64,000 bases of DNA, from assembly GCF_011290685.1 (NCBI RefSeq), contig NZ_JAANYN010000015.1, positions 1 through 64,000 of the forward strand, read 5' to 3'. A program made the translations under genes and the position numbers. This document shows positions 19,701 to 26,904 of this stretch, in pieces. This DNA comes from Cyclobacterium plantarum (GTDB lineage Bacteria; Bacteroidota; Bacteroidia; Cytophagales; Cyclobacteriaceae). Within the stretch, counting starts at the first letter, position 1; every line of letters starts with the position of its first letter. The notes beneath the pieces are model-generated. The model worked only from the letters and a program-made list of their open reading frames with translations. It had not been told where the DNA came from and searched no databases.

Positions 19701-20034
19701 TGATCACTGGAGCCCCGAAAACCCAAATGCCAAGTACCCAAGGATTAGTAGAAATACTGCTGCCAGGGTATCTGACAGGTTTGTGGAAGATGGTTCTTTT
19801 TTAAGGTTTAGAAATATTGAGTTAGCGTATAGTTTGCCATTGGGTAATTTTGGAAGCAATACCTTTAAACGCGCTCAGATTTATATAAGTGCCCAAAACT
19901 TCATTACCCTGACCAATTATTCCTGGTGGGACCCCGAAGTGAATTCCAGGGGAGCAGGTACCCAGCAAGGAATAGATCATTACAGTTACCCAATTCCAAA
20001 ATCATTTACCACTGGAGTTAGACTGGGGTTTTGA
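16714..20034 (+). CDS. SusC-like TonB-dependent receptor with STN domain (module 2)
   Basis: This 1106-residue outer-membrane receptor has a signal sequence (~1-32), an STN domain at ~55-125 (ANIREVLYVIERKSGFKLVY), a carboxypeptidase-regulatory-like domain at ~142-210 (GSVVDENGNPLPGATIT), the motif ALEEVVVVGYG at ~216-226, a plug (GAPGGGISVRIRGTNSI) and a C-terminal barrel. The STN domain makes it a signal transducer to the FecR/sigma pair directly upstream. It resembles the module 1 receptor only at family level. SusD follows after 40 bases. Its ligand is unknown; the linked FAD oxidoreductase and sulfatase suggest a polysaccharide with oxidisable or sulfated sugars (inference). Confidence 0.95.
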   Translation: MEKFLQFLRTKIGKPLFGMITLLLLTSVGFSQVNLASVGEFTFSRTQYQLDEPIDIELVNANIREVLYVIERKSGFKLVYDKSILSNKASFTMEAQKISLYEFLQRISSQSALRFKQVNNNLNVTMVERAEEIPKSQDDITVTGSVVDENGNPLPGATITVENTSIGTVSDIDGNFSIEVDEGVVLVVSFIGYQTKRITVTNQSRIDIQMELDESALEEVVVVGYGTVKKSDLTGAVSQVKSEEINAFPTSNVMQALSGRAAGVQVIQNTGAPGGGISVRIRGTNSIQGGNEPLYVIDGFPFSGNPTNLNNFDIESIEVLKDASATAIYGSRGANGVVLITTKGGKEGTTKVDFESSYSIQSLRKRLNLMNGREYAELQNMQASNDNIPPYFTQEELADFGEGYDWQDLVFQNAPILNTSLNISGGNSKTQYAISGSYFGQEGIIKGSDYNRYSIRTNITHKISEKIKIDFNNTLTHLKTERRDSGGGHRGTSMIGSSIMAAPISQPYNEDGSYNVLANEFPFVAPDIINPLNFINEQHNEIKANVVLSNLAFVYQPTKELTLRISGGIENRDDREDSYTTRNFFNSPGRASVNTGQFRSLLSENTLSYNKTIADRHQINSVIGFTFQDFLNTSLGASGVGFLSDAFETYSLGSAETPGIPGSGYSYSALLSYLGRVNYTYDNKYLFTVSFRSDGSSRYSPGNKWGYFPSGAVAWRISEEDFISTSSVLSDLKLRASWGMTGSQAISPYATLNQLSPGRTIFGNQLYNTFAPSTVLPGDLKWETTEQLDIGLDVGLLDDRIIFNADYYIKNTRDLLNTVRLPSSMGFTTTVQNVGQVQNKGVEFGVDAKVLTGQFKWDLYGNIAFNRNRVISLHNGEDILGAFVNVLVVGDNLTILREGRPIGQFYGYVEDGYNENGQIKFVDLNNDGNINDNDKTYIGDPNPRFIYGLNSSMTYNNFEFRFFIQGTHGNDIFNVSSIPSTLDFGQGLNMPREVFYDHWSPENPNAKYPRISRNTAARVSDRFVEDGSFLRFRNIELAYSLPLGNFGSNTFKRAQIYISAQNFITLTNYSWWDPEVNSRGAGTQQGIDHYSYPIPKSFTTGVRLGF

Positions 20035-20074
20035 TACCAATTAGACCTTATTTTGAAAAAAAATATTTGAAATC

Positions 20075-21526
20075 ATGAAATCTTACCATACATATTTAGT
20101 GAAATTTGGCTTGATTCTTTCCTTTGGGGGACTGTTGGCCTGCGAAGAATTGCTAATTGAGGAGCCTAAGACTGTGGCAGTTGAGGTGTTTTACAATACT
20201 GCTGAAGAGGTGGAAACGGCTGTAAATGCCATTTATTCACCCTTAAGAAGTACCAGAGCGGAGCAAATCGCCATTTTGGACGCTCATACAGATTGGGGAT
20301 ACGGAAGGGGCAGTAGGGCTCAATACAATGATTTTGCCGGCCTAAACCCTACAAATATCAATACGGCAGGATCTAGATGGGATTCGTTTTATCAGGCCAT
20401 CAGAAACGCAAATCTCGTAATTGCCAATGCTCCTGAGGGCGACAATATTAGTCAGGAAAATATTGATCTGTATGTTGCCGAAGCAAAATTCCTGAGAGCC
20501 CTAAGTTATTTTGACCTGGTGCGCAATTGGGCCGGAGTTCCTCTTCGAACCGAAGAAACCATGTTGGAAATAGATTTGCCGAGAAGTTCTGAACAGGAAG
20601 TGTATGAGTTGATTTTGGCGGATTTGCTGGATGCCGAAAGTCATCTTCCGGAAAATCCCAAAGACCTGGGAAGACCTACCGTTTATGCAGCTAAAACACT
20701 TTTAGCGGATGTATATCTTTTTCTGGAAAGGTATGAGGATGCCAGAAACAAGGCATTGGAAGTTATCCAGTCAAACAAGTATTCCCTGGTTCCCATAACA
20801 AACAAAGAAGATATTCAGTTAAATATTTTTGGTCCGGAACTAATGACAAGTTCCGAGGAAATATTTTACTTTAAATATGCCAGGGAATTGGGGCAAGGGA
20901 ATTGGATGCTTTTTGTGCTTAACCATCCCAGTACGGGTTATTTTAATTTCGGGGGAGCATATGCCCATTACAGTGATGCCACGAACCCATTCTATGCAGA
21001 ATGGGAAGACGGTGATATCAGAAAGGAACTCTGGGATCAGATTGACTTTGGATTAGGACCAACTACATTAGTCAGTAGTAAGTATGTGGACCCCAATGCG
21101 GTAGACCGGTTAGGTGCCGGTAATGACTTGCCGATTTACAGGTATGCCGAAGTGTTGTTGATCTTTGCAGAAGCAGAAGCCAGGTCAGCAGGTACTGTAG
21201 GACAAGATGCAATTGATGCCTTGAATCAAGTCAAAAGGAGAGCTTATGGATTTTCCACCCAAAGTCCTTCTCCGGTAGACTACCAGTTTAACCAGAATGA
21301 AGTTGAAGCTTTCCTGGATGCTGTTTTGCAGGAAAGGGCCTATGAATTCCAATTTGAAGGGAAAAGGTGGTTGGATTTGAAGAGAACCGGTAGAGCCCAG
21401 GAAATGATCCTTAAAAACAAGGGATTGGAAATTGCGGAGGCACATTACCTTTGGCCCATTCCTTTGCAGGAAACCAATTTCAATGGTGCCATTGATCCGG
21501 CAACAGACCAAAACCCCGGCTATTGA
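20075..21526 (+). CDS. SusD/RagB-family surface glycan-binding lipoprotein (module 2)
   Basis: This 483-residue lipoprotein has a signal ending GGLLAC with Cys23 as the lipidation site. SusD hallmarks include FLRALSYFDLVRNWAGVPL, the C-terminal YAEVLLIFAEAEARSAG, QERAYEFQFEGKRWLDLKRT and a final YLWPIP ... DQNPGY. It partners the SusC at 16714. Its last ~28 codons are part of the 466-base direct repeat also found at 14117. A perfect 13-bp-stem hairpin follows 13 bases after the stop, between this gene and the oxidoreductase. Confidence 0.95.
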   Translation: MKSYHTYLVKFGLILSFGGLLACEELLIEEPKTVAVEVFYNTAEEVETAVNAIYSPLRSTRAEQIAILDAHTDWGYGRGSRAQYNDFAGLNPTNINTAGSRWDSFYQAIRNANLVIANAPEGDNISQENIDLYVAEAKFLRALSYFDLVRNWAGVPLRTEETMLEIDLPRSSEQEVYELILADLLDAESHLPENPKDLGRPTVYAAKTLLADVYLFLERYEDARNKALEVIQSNKYSLVPITNKEDIQLNIFGPELMTSSEEIFYFKYARELGQGNWMLFVLNHPSTGYFNFGGAYAHYSDATNPFYAEWEDGDIRKELWDQIDFGLGPTTLVSSKYVDPNAVDRLGAGNDLPIYRYAEVLLIFAEAEARSAGTVGQDAIDALNQVKRRAYGFSTQSPSPVDYQFNQNEVEAFLDAVLQERAYEFQFEGKRWLDLKRTGRAQEMILKNKGLEIAEAHYLWPIPLQETNFNGAIDPATDQNPGY

Positions 21527-21906
21527 TTATTATAGCAAACCTGCCAGGTTTTCAAAACCTGGCAGGCCTTTATACTAACCCAATAAAAGATGAAAAGAAG
21601 AGAAATGATTGCCAGGATGGGAGCGATATCAGTAGGACTGACCGCTCCACAACTTTCCAAAGGGGATGTACTGGCAGCACCCTATACCATCAAAAAGCAA
21701 AAAATTGAAACCGATATTTTGATTGTCGGAGGGGGGACTGCAGGAGTTGTGGCAGCCATACAAGCCGGAAGAGCAGGAGCCAAAACCACCCTGATTGAAA
21801 GCGGCAGCCAATTGGGAGGGACCACTACCACCGGAGGGGTATCCTTCCCCGGGATATTTCATGCCTGGGGAAAGCAGATTATCGGGGGAATTGGATGGGA
21901 GCTGGT
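21442..21906. repeat. Imperfect direct repeat, copy B (partner 14117-14583)
   Basis: This block spans the end of an intact susD and the start of an intact FAD oxidoreductase gene and matches 14117-14583 with about 90 percent identity in the coding part. Because the genes here continue intact on both sides, copy B is in its native context and copy A is the derived, truncated one. The small length difference (465 versus 467) falls in the spacer. Confidence 0.93.
21540..21566 (+). terminator. Perfect hairpin between susD and the FAD oxidoreductase gene
   Basis: CCTGCCAGGTTTT and AAAACCTGGCAGG pair perfectly over 13 base pairs around a single base, so the real loop will be slightly larger. It starts 13 bases after the susD stop and is followed by CCTTTAT, not a strong T tract. 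It may attenuate transcription or protect the upstream SusCD mRNA end. The same-position hairpin in copy A shows compensating changes. Confidence 0.7.
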
Positions 21907-22969
21907 GATGGAAGCGGTAAAACTAAACGATGATATCCTGCCCAATTTCTCCATCATTCCCAACAATGATACCATTCGTCATTGGAGGCATCAGGTAACG
22001 GTAAATAAAGCCCTATATGCCCTGCTGGCAGAGGAAAAGTGCACGGAAGCTGGAGTGGATATTCACTTTTATGAAGCGCCTACAACCATTAATTTCACCA
22101 ATGGAAAATGGACGGTTAAAACAGTCGGAAAAGGAGTTGCCAATGAAATCATTTGTGATCAGATCATCGATTGTTCCGGTAATGCCGCCGCCGCCTCAAT
22201 TGCTGGATTTGACCTATTGAGAGAGAAAGATACACAACCAGGGTCCTTTATCTTTCGGATTGGGGGGTACGATTTCGATTCGCTGGACCTTTCCAAAATA
22301 CCGAAGGAATACCATGGTAGACTTAGACAAAATATGCTCATCAACGATGAGGTGAAGGTGGAATCCTCAGTGAATAATTTTCCTCCTACTGTGCCCTATA
22401 ATTATGTCTATGTGCATGGGGCCGACTCGTCAACTGCAGCATTACATACCCAAGCGAACATGGAGGGCCGGGCTTCCCTATTAAACCTGATAAGGAAATT
22501 GAGAACATTTCCGGGATGTGAAAAATTAAAATTAATGGATGCGCAGACTGAAACAGCCGTTCGGGAAACCTACCGGATCGACGGACTTTATAAGGTCACT
22601 CATGAGGACTATGTTTCAGGAAAAGTGTTTCCCGATTCCTTGTCTTATTCCTTTTATCCCATTGATTTGCATAGAGATGGGGAATCCATTTATCAGGAAT
22701 TTCTCAAAGAGGACATTGTGGCCACCATTCCACTCCGGGCATTGATACCCAAGAACAGCCAGAATTTTTTGGTCGCAGGACGTTGTCTGAGTAGTGATCG
22801 CCTGGCCAATTCAGCATTGAGGGTTCAGGCATCCTGTATGGGCATGGGACAGGCAGCGGCAGCAGCGGCCGTTTTGGCCATCAAACACAAGGTTACCCCG
22901 GCCAAGGTCCCCCTTGATGAGTTGAAAAATATGCTAAAGGTGCATGGAGGTATTGTGCCGGAAGCTTAA
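21590..22969 (+). CDS. FAD-dependent oxidoreductase, probably Tat-exported
   Basis: This 459-residue flavoprotein belongs to the FAD_oxidored/fumarate-reductase-like superfamily. The start MKRREMIARMG resembles a twin-arginine signal (KRREMI) followed by a short hydrophobic stretch, so the mature enzyme may be periplasmic. The FAD-binding motif DILIVGGGTAGVVAAIQAG with the downstream acidic residue in TTLIES is at ~38-65, GGTTTTGGVSFPGIFHAWG follows, and the second flavin-contact region is near the C-terminus (NFLVAGRCLSSDRLANSALR). It follows susD by 63 bases and precedes an SGAT-motif protein by 24 bases, so all are probably cotranscribed. Its substrate is unknown. A truncated copy lies at 14267. 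Confidence 0.85.
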   Translation: MKRREMIARMGAISVGLTAPQLSKGDVLAAPYTIKKQKIETDILIVGGGTAGVVAAIQAGRAGAKTTLIESGSQLGGTTTTGGVSFPGIFHAWGKQIIGGIGWELVMEAVKLNDDILPNFSIIPNNDTIRHWRHQVTVNKALYALLAEEKCTEAGVDIHFYEAPTTINFTNGKWTVKTVGKGVANEIICDQIIDCSGNAAAASIAGFDLLREKDTQPGSFIFRIGGYDFDSLDLSKIPKEYHGRLRQNMLINDEVKVESSVNNFPPTVPYNYVYVHGADSSTAALHTQANMEGRASLLNLIRKLRTFPGCEKLKLMDAQTETAVRETYRIDGLYKVTHEDYVSGKVFPDSLSYSFYPIDLHRDGESIYQEFLKEDIVATIPLRALIPKNSQNFLVAGRCLSSDRLANSALRVQASCMGMGQAAAAAAVLAIKHKVTPAKVPLDELKNMLKVHGGIVPEA

Positions 22970-22993
22970 ACAAAACCTACAAAGCAGAGCTAC

Positions 22994-24091
22994 ATGATCC
23001 ATTGGGTAAAGGGATTTTTGATCGGGCTTTCATTGGTCCTGTTTTTCTTGGGAAAAGAGGAGGATATCAGGTATTTTCAACCTGCTACCATAACCATAGC
23101 GGATTCTTCCAGCCTGGTCACCGTACCTATCAACGATTCTCTGTACCGACAGGAAATGCTTCAGAAAGACGGAACTGTAGGAGTTCCACTGAATTATTTT
23201 ATGGATTTGCACACCGGCGTATGCTTTGACAACAAGTGTCGTCCCTTAAAAATAAGGGTGTACTGGAACATTACCGGCAGGTACCTGGGTTTTGAGCTGT
23301 ATGATGGCGAGTTCCTGAGCAAATATGACCATGATCCTTTTTCAGCAATAGAATACGAAAAATTGCATCAACTGCTTGCAGATCCCTTTCTGCCATTGGG
23401 AGATTATGCCTTTGAGGATTTAATCAACCATACGGACACGGCAAGCCATTCAGTAGATGGGGTATCAGGAGCTACGGCAAAGGATGTGCTGGAATATGTG
23501 GTGCCCGGAGCTGCCTACACTACCCATAAATTATACCATGTCGTCCATGGCCCGGTTCAACAGCAGGTTATAGGTCTGACAGAAAGCAGCCTTGATCCGC
23601 ATTTGTTTACAAAGATCCTGCAAAGTACCGATCAGACTGACAGAACCTGGGCATTGGAACGGCTTGCCTTACTCCCGGAATTGAATGATTTGGTGCTAGA
23701 TGGATTAATTAAAATTTTACTTGAGGATGAATATTTCCAGTCCTACCTCTTGCTGAATACACTTACCAGCAGTCAATTGGAATCGGAGAAATTACAAACC
23801 AGTCTCTTCCAACTCATTGGAAAGGTAGACGCTGGAATAGAAAACCTGATTTTTAATAAATTGGCTGAAGCACCTCATTTAAGGCCAGCAGTGGTTGAAC
23901 AATCACTGCCGAACCTAAAGCAGATGAATGGTCCGCAGCTGGTAAAGTTGCTGAAATTATATTCAGAGCATGGGATTAATTCGGCCAATTTAAATGAAGC
24001 ACTTGGCGGAATGATACCCCATGAAAACAGTTTTGTGGAGCGTCAGGTACTACAGTTTCTGGAGAAGCAGGGCAGCAGTCCTGATCATTAA
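22994..24091 (+). CDS. SGAT-motif (FMN-binding-like) exported protein with helical C-terminus
   Basis: This 365-residue protein has one N-terminal hydrophobic segment (~5-19, GFLIGLSLVLFFLG), so it is membrane-anchored or secreted. Residues ~30-185 form a mixed domain with a Cys pair (GVCFDNKC, 77 and 82) and the motif DGVSGATAK at 155-163. That motif closely resembles the [S/T]GAT site at which ApbE attaches FMN to a Thr in NqrC/RnfG-type FMN-binding domains; Thr161 would be the attachment residue. Residues ~200-360 are leucine-rich helices that look like HEAT-type repeats. It follows the FAD oxidoreductase by 24 bases, suggesting an electron-transfer pair outside the cytoplasm (inference). 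The final motif position is Lys rather than the usual Ser/Thr, which lowers certainty. Confidence 0.6.
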   Translation: MIHWVKGFLIGLSLVLFFLGKEEDIRYFQPATITIADSSSLVTVPINDSLYRQEMLQKDGTVGVPLNYFMDLHTGVCFDNKCRPLKIRVYWNITGRYLGFELYDGEFLSKYDHDPFSAIEYEKLHQLLADPFLPLGDYAFEDLINHTDTASHSVDGVSGATAKDVLEYVVPGAAYTTHKLYHVVHGPVQQQVIGLTESSLDPHLFTKILQSTDQTDRTWALERLALLPELNDLVLDGLIKILLEDEYFQSYLLLNTLTSSQLESEKLQTSLFQLIGKVDAGIENLIFNKLAEAPHLRPAVVEQSLPNLKQMNGPQLVKLLKLYSEHGINSANLNEALGGMIPHENSFVERQVLQFLEKQGSSPDH

Positions 24092-24224
24092 AGGGATCCC
24101 TGGTGCCTAAGGGAGACCGTTGTCTTTTTCTATTGTTAGAGTTAAATCGCGTAAAGCTCCACCTATTCAAGTAAAATCCTGTGGGTCTAGATTGTTTAGA
24201 ATTTGCCTTTTAACAATAGGTAGT

Positions 24225-24245
24225 AATACGATACTTTATCGTATT
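24225..24245. promoter_or_regulatory. Perfect palindrome upstream of the VapB-like antitoxin gene
   Basis: AATACGATA and TATCGTATT form perfect 9-bp arms around a CTT centre, ending 19 bases before the antitoxin ATG. Ribbon-helix-helix antitoxins usually bind such inverted repeats in their own promoter, so this is a likely autoregulatory operator. Weak alternative: an unrelated regulator site. Confidence 0.7.
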
Positions 24246-24264
24246 TTCGTAAAAAGTTATTATT

Positions 24265-24471
24265 ATGAAAGTTACAGCCATTATTCCTGACGAGTTGATA
24301 GCGGAAGACATGGAATTATCCAAGGCAGGTACAATCACAGAAACGGTAAAAATCGCTTTAATTGCTTACATCAGAACCCAAAAAATCAAGCAATTGGGAG
24401 CCACGGTTTTGAATGAACCATTGGCGTTTAGGTACGCTGCGAAGGAAATACGGGACTTGAATCGCGAATGA
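24265..24471 (+). CDS. VapB-like type II antitoxin
   Basis: This 68-residue protein has the layout of VapB antitoxins: an N-terminal strand (MKVTAIIPDELI) followed by helices (TITETVKIALIAYIRTQ) that make a ribbon-helix-helix-like DNA-binding part, then a charged C-terminal tail (RYAAKEIRDLNRE) of the type that wraps the toxin. Its stop overlaps the start of a PIN-domain reading frame by the ATGA arrangement typical of vapBC operons. The toxin frame is truncated, so the antitoxin appears to be an orphan. A perfect palindrome lies just upstream and probably serves as its operator. Confidence 0.75.
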   Translation: MKVTAIIPDELIAEDMELSKAGTITETVKIALIAYIRTQKIKQLGATVLNEPLAFRYAAKEIRDLNRE

Positions 24472-24599
24472 GAGGTGTTGTGTTCGATACTTCCATCTGG
24501 ATTGAATACCTGAAAGGAAATCCCAAATACTTTAATGTTTGCCAGGAACTTCTTGAGAATGGCAGAGTGTTTGGCCTTGAGCTTATTTTTGTGGCTTAG
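24468..24599 (+). pseudogene. Truncated VapC-like PIN-domain toxin
   Basis: This 43-codon frame overlaps the antitoxin stop. It begins MRGVVFDTSIWIEYLKGNPK, the N-terminal PIN-domain motif carrying the first catalytic Asp (D7 in VFDTSIWIEYL), and continues through LLENGRVFGLELIF before stopping at TAG. Normal VapC proteins are about 125-140 residues with three further acidic residues, all absent here. I found no continuation in the following ~55 bases before the next gene. The toxin is therefore inactivated by deletion. Confidence 0.8.
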
Positions 24600-24655
24600 C
24601 TCAAATTTATGGCTCCTGCCTTGATAATCCCTAATTTTTTATCCAAATTAATGTC

Positions 24656-24958
24656 ATGGAAGCCCATCCAATATCCTTTTTTCATCCCAGGGAACTGCAT
24701 AGCAATACGAGTGTCCTGACCATGACTGCCTACGTACTCAATGGTATGATGGTATATTTGAACTGGCCCCATTGGGTGGGGTACCTGTCATTACTTATTT
24801 TGACTATTAATTTTACTCTGATAGGCATACTTTTTTACCAGGTCCTGAATGACGAGGAAGAAAAAAATATGCGTAGGAACTGGTTATTTACTATTTTAAG
24901 GACAGTACTAAACCTGTTGCTCTTATTTTTGGTGCTTTACCATATGGAATTGATCTGA
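24656..24958 (+). CDS. Small two-helix membrane protein of unknown function
   Basis: This 100-residue frame encodes two hydrophobic segments, at about 42-63 (GYLSLLILTINFTLIGILFY) and 78-99 (WLFTILRTVLNLLLLFLVLY), joined by a short charged loop (DEEEKNMRR). The N-terminal 25 residues are polar. I do not recognise the family. It lies 12 bases before the sulfatase ATG, in the same direction, so translation coupling is possible. The frame has codon use like its neighbours and starts with ATG. Confidence 0.55.
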   Translation: MEAHPISFFHPRELHSNTSVLTMTAYVLNGMMVYLNWPHWVGYLSLLILTINFTLIGILFYQVLNDEEEKNMRRNWLFTILRTVLNLLLLFLVLYHMELI

Positions 24959-24970
24959 ATTTTGCCTGTA

Positions 24971-26413
24971 ATGAAAAAAGCCAACCCTGTTTTTTCCTGT
25001 TTAATTTTCCTACTTGCTTTAAATATGGGTTGGTTACAGGCCCGGCAAGCTTCACCACCCAATATCCTGATGATCTCCGTCGACGATCTCAACGATTTTA
25101 TCGGCGGTATGGGCCATCCGGATGCCATTACCCCCCACCTAGACCGCCTGATTTCCCGGGGTGTTTTGTTTGCCAACGCCCAATGCCAGGCTCCCATGTG
25201 CAGTCCGTCCAGAACGGCCATCATGACTGGGCTTAGGCCTTCCACCACCGGTATTTATGGGTTTATCGGGGACAACCAAATCAAGGAGACGAACGAGGCC
25301 ACCCAAAAAATCACCTTGCTACACCAATATTTCAAGGATGCTGGGTACCATACCATGGGTGTTGGAAAAATTTTTCATAACCATGCGCCCGACGGCTTAT
25401 TGGATGAAAGCGGCGGGAGGGAGAGCGGTTTTGGTCCCAAGCCGGCACAAAGCTTCCATTGGGATAAAAATGGCACCTCCACGGACTGGGGGGCTTTCCC
25501 CGAAAGGGACGATCAGATGCCGGATTATCGATCGGCCCAATGGGCCATTGAAAGGATTCAAAAAGAATATGATCAACCCTTTTTCCTATCCGTGGGTTTC
25601 CTTCGTCCTCATGTGCCATGGCATGTACCTCAAAAATGGTTCGATCTTTATGACACAACAAAGATCCATTACCCGGCATACCTTAAAAATGACAGGGATG
25701 ACCTGCCACAGATAGCCTTGAAAATTGATGATTTACCCATGATGCCTACGACGGAATGGGCCAAAAAAAACGGGCAATGGAAAAATATACTTCATGCCTA
25801 CCTTGCCTGTGTATCTTTTGTTGACCACTATATTGGGGAGTTGTTGAATGCCCTGGAAGAAAGTCCCCATGCGGAAAACACCATTGTGGTACTCTGGTCT
25901 GATCATGGCTACCGGCTGGGAGAAAAGGGCACCTTTGCCAAAGTTGCACTCTGGAACAGGGCCACCATCTCCCCCCTGATCTTTGCGGGTCCCGGAATCC
26001 CAAAAAACCAGCGTGTAGATGCACCGGTGGAGTTATTCTCCATTTATCCGACGCTTACGGACCTGGCCAAGCTCCCCAAACCCCAACATATGGAAGCCAA
26101 AAGCATCTATCCACTCTTAAAAGACCCCAAAAGTAAATGGGCAACCCCTGCCATCACCACATGGGCCCGGAATAACCATGCGGTTGTCAGCCAGGATTAT
26201 CGCTACATCCGCTATGAGGATGGTTCCGAGGAATTGTATGACTTGAATGAGGATCCGAACGAGTGGTACAATGTGGCTGGAGAAGAAAAATATTCATCCA
26301 TAAAATCGGAGTTGTCACAGTATCTACCCAAAATAAACGAAAAATGGGCAGCGGCATCCCGCTATGACAACAATGACTATTTTCGAAAACAAAAAGCGGA
26401 GCAAAGTGAGTAG
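24971..26413 (+). CDS. Iduronate-2-sulfatase-like secreted sulfatase
   Basis: This 480-residue type I sulfatase resembles iduronate-2-sulfatase-like members. From the ATG at 24971 it has a signal peptide (PVFSCLIFLLALNMGWLQA), metal-binding NILMISVDDLNDF, the FGly motif C-S-P-S-R at 77-81, GYHTMGVGKIFHN and LWSDHGYRLGEKG. The TTG nine bases upstream is a worse start because it precedes the signal. It should hydrolyse sulfate esters on a polysaccharide, substrate unknown. Its last ~97 codons also exist as a decayed copy at 27222-27514, 1101 bases further on, so this gene is the intact parent of a partial duplication. It follows a small membrane protein and precedes a convergent toxin-antitoxin pair. 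Confidence 0.92.
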   Translation: MKKANPVFSCLIFLLALNMGWLQARQASPPNILMISVDDLNDFIGGMGHPDAITPHLDRLISRGVLFANAQCQAPMCSPSRTAIMTGLRPSTTGIYGFIGDNQIKETNEATQKITLLHQYFKDAGYHTMGVGKIFHNHAPDGLLDESGGRESGFGPKPAQSFHWDKNGTSTDWGAFPERDDQMPDYRSAQWAIERIQKEYDQPFFLSVGFLRPHVPWHVPQKWFDLYDTTKIHYPAYLKNDRDDLPQIALKIDDLPMMPTTEWAKKNGQWKNILHAYLACVSFVDHYIGELLNALEESPHAENTIVVLWSDHGYRLGEKGTFAKVALWNRATISPLIFAGPGIPKNQRVDAPVELFSIYPTLTDLAKLPKPQHMEAKSIYPLLKDPKSKWATPAITTWARNNHAVVSQDYRYIRYEDGSEELYDLNEDPNEWYNVAGEEKYSSIKSELSQYLPKINEKWAAASRYDNNDYFRKQKAEQSE

Positions 26414-26559
26414 GGGATTTAGTGTTTTCAGAAATGAATTCAATTCAAACCCCAAATGAATTTTCCTTCATTTCTATCGTCCTCAGACCATAATTCTGGG
26501 GTTCTGAGTTTTTGATTTATTGATAGTCCACGATTAAAAAGCGTTTCAAGCCGTTTTAA

Positions 26560-26904
26560 TTATTGTAATTCGAACATCAATTTAAGCTTTTTATTGACAG
26601 CATGTTGTTGAGTGGCTGAAAGTTCTCCCAGTTGCCTTTTGATAAGGTTTTTAGGAATCGTTACCAGACGATGTAGTCTGACAACGGAATTAACAGCTAA
26701 ACCGGTAATAGAAAAATCATCACTATTTTCTCTGATTACAATATCAGAAACGGCTGGAATATTAGGGGTTTTGCTACTTATGAAAGCTATTATAACATGG
26801 TGGTATTCTCCAATTGTGTTGGTCAGGCATACAGCAGGTCTGACCTTTGTTGCACTAAAATCATCAAAAGGAAAAGGCACTAATACAATTTTATGTTTAA
26901 TCAT
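26560..26904 (-). CDS. MazF/PemK-like type II toxin
   Basis: This 114-residue protein matches the MazF/PemK ribonuclease toxin fold: a start with IVLVPFPFDDFSATKVRPAV, then ITGLAVNSVVRLHRLVTI near the C-terminus. MazF toxins cleave mRNA at short motifs. It is translated from an ATG overlapping the antitoxin stop by 8 bases, the usual antitoxin-first arrangement. It lies between an intact sulfatase and the remnant of a duplicated one, and a ~50-base fragment matching its middle is found at 27515-27563. It appears intact in length. Confidence 0.85.
   Translation of the reverse strand: MIKHKIVLVPFPFDDFSATKVRPAVCLTNTIGEYHHVIIAFISSKTPNIPAVSDIVIRENSDDFSITGLAVNSVVRLHRLVTIPKNLIKRQLGELSATQQHAVNKKLKLMFELQ

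Noticed and set aside
14117-21906. Idea that the 7.3-kb block is an integrative element with att sites
   Set aside because: The repeats are coding, imperfect and long, and no integrase or recombinase gene lies between them; homologous recombination or duplication and decay is simpler.
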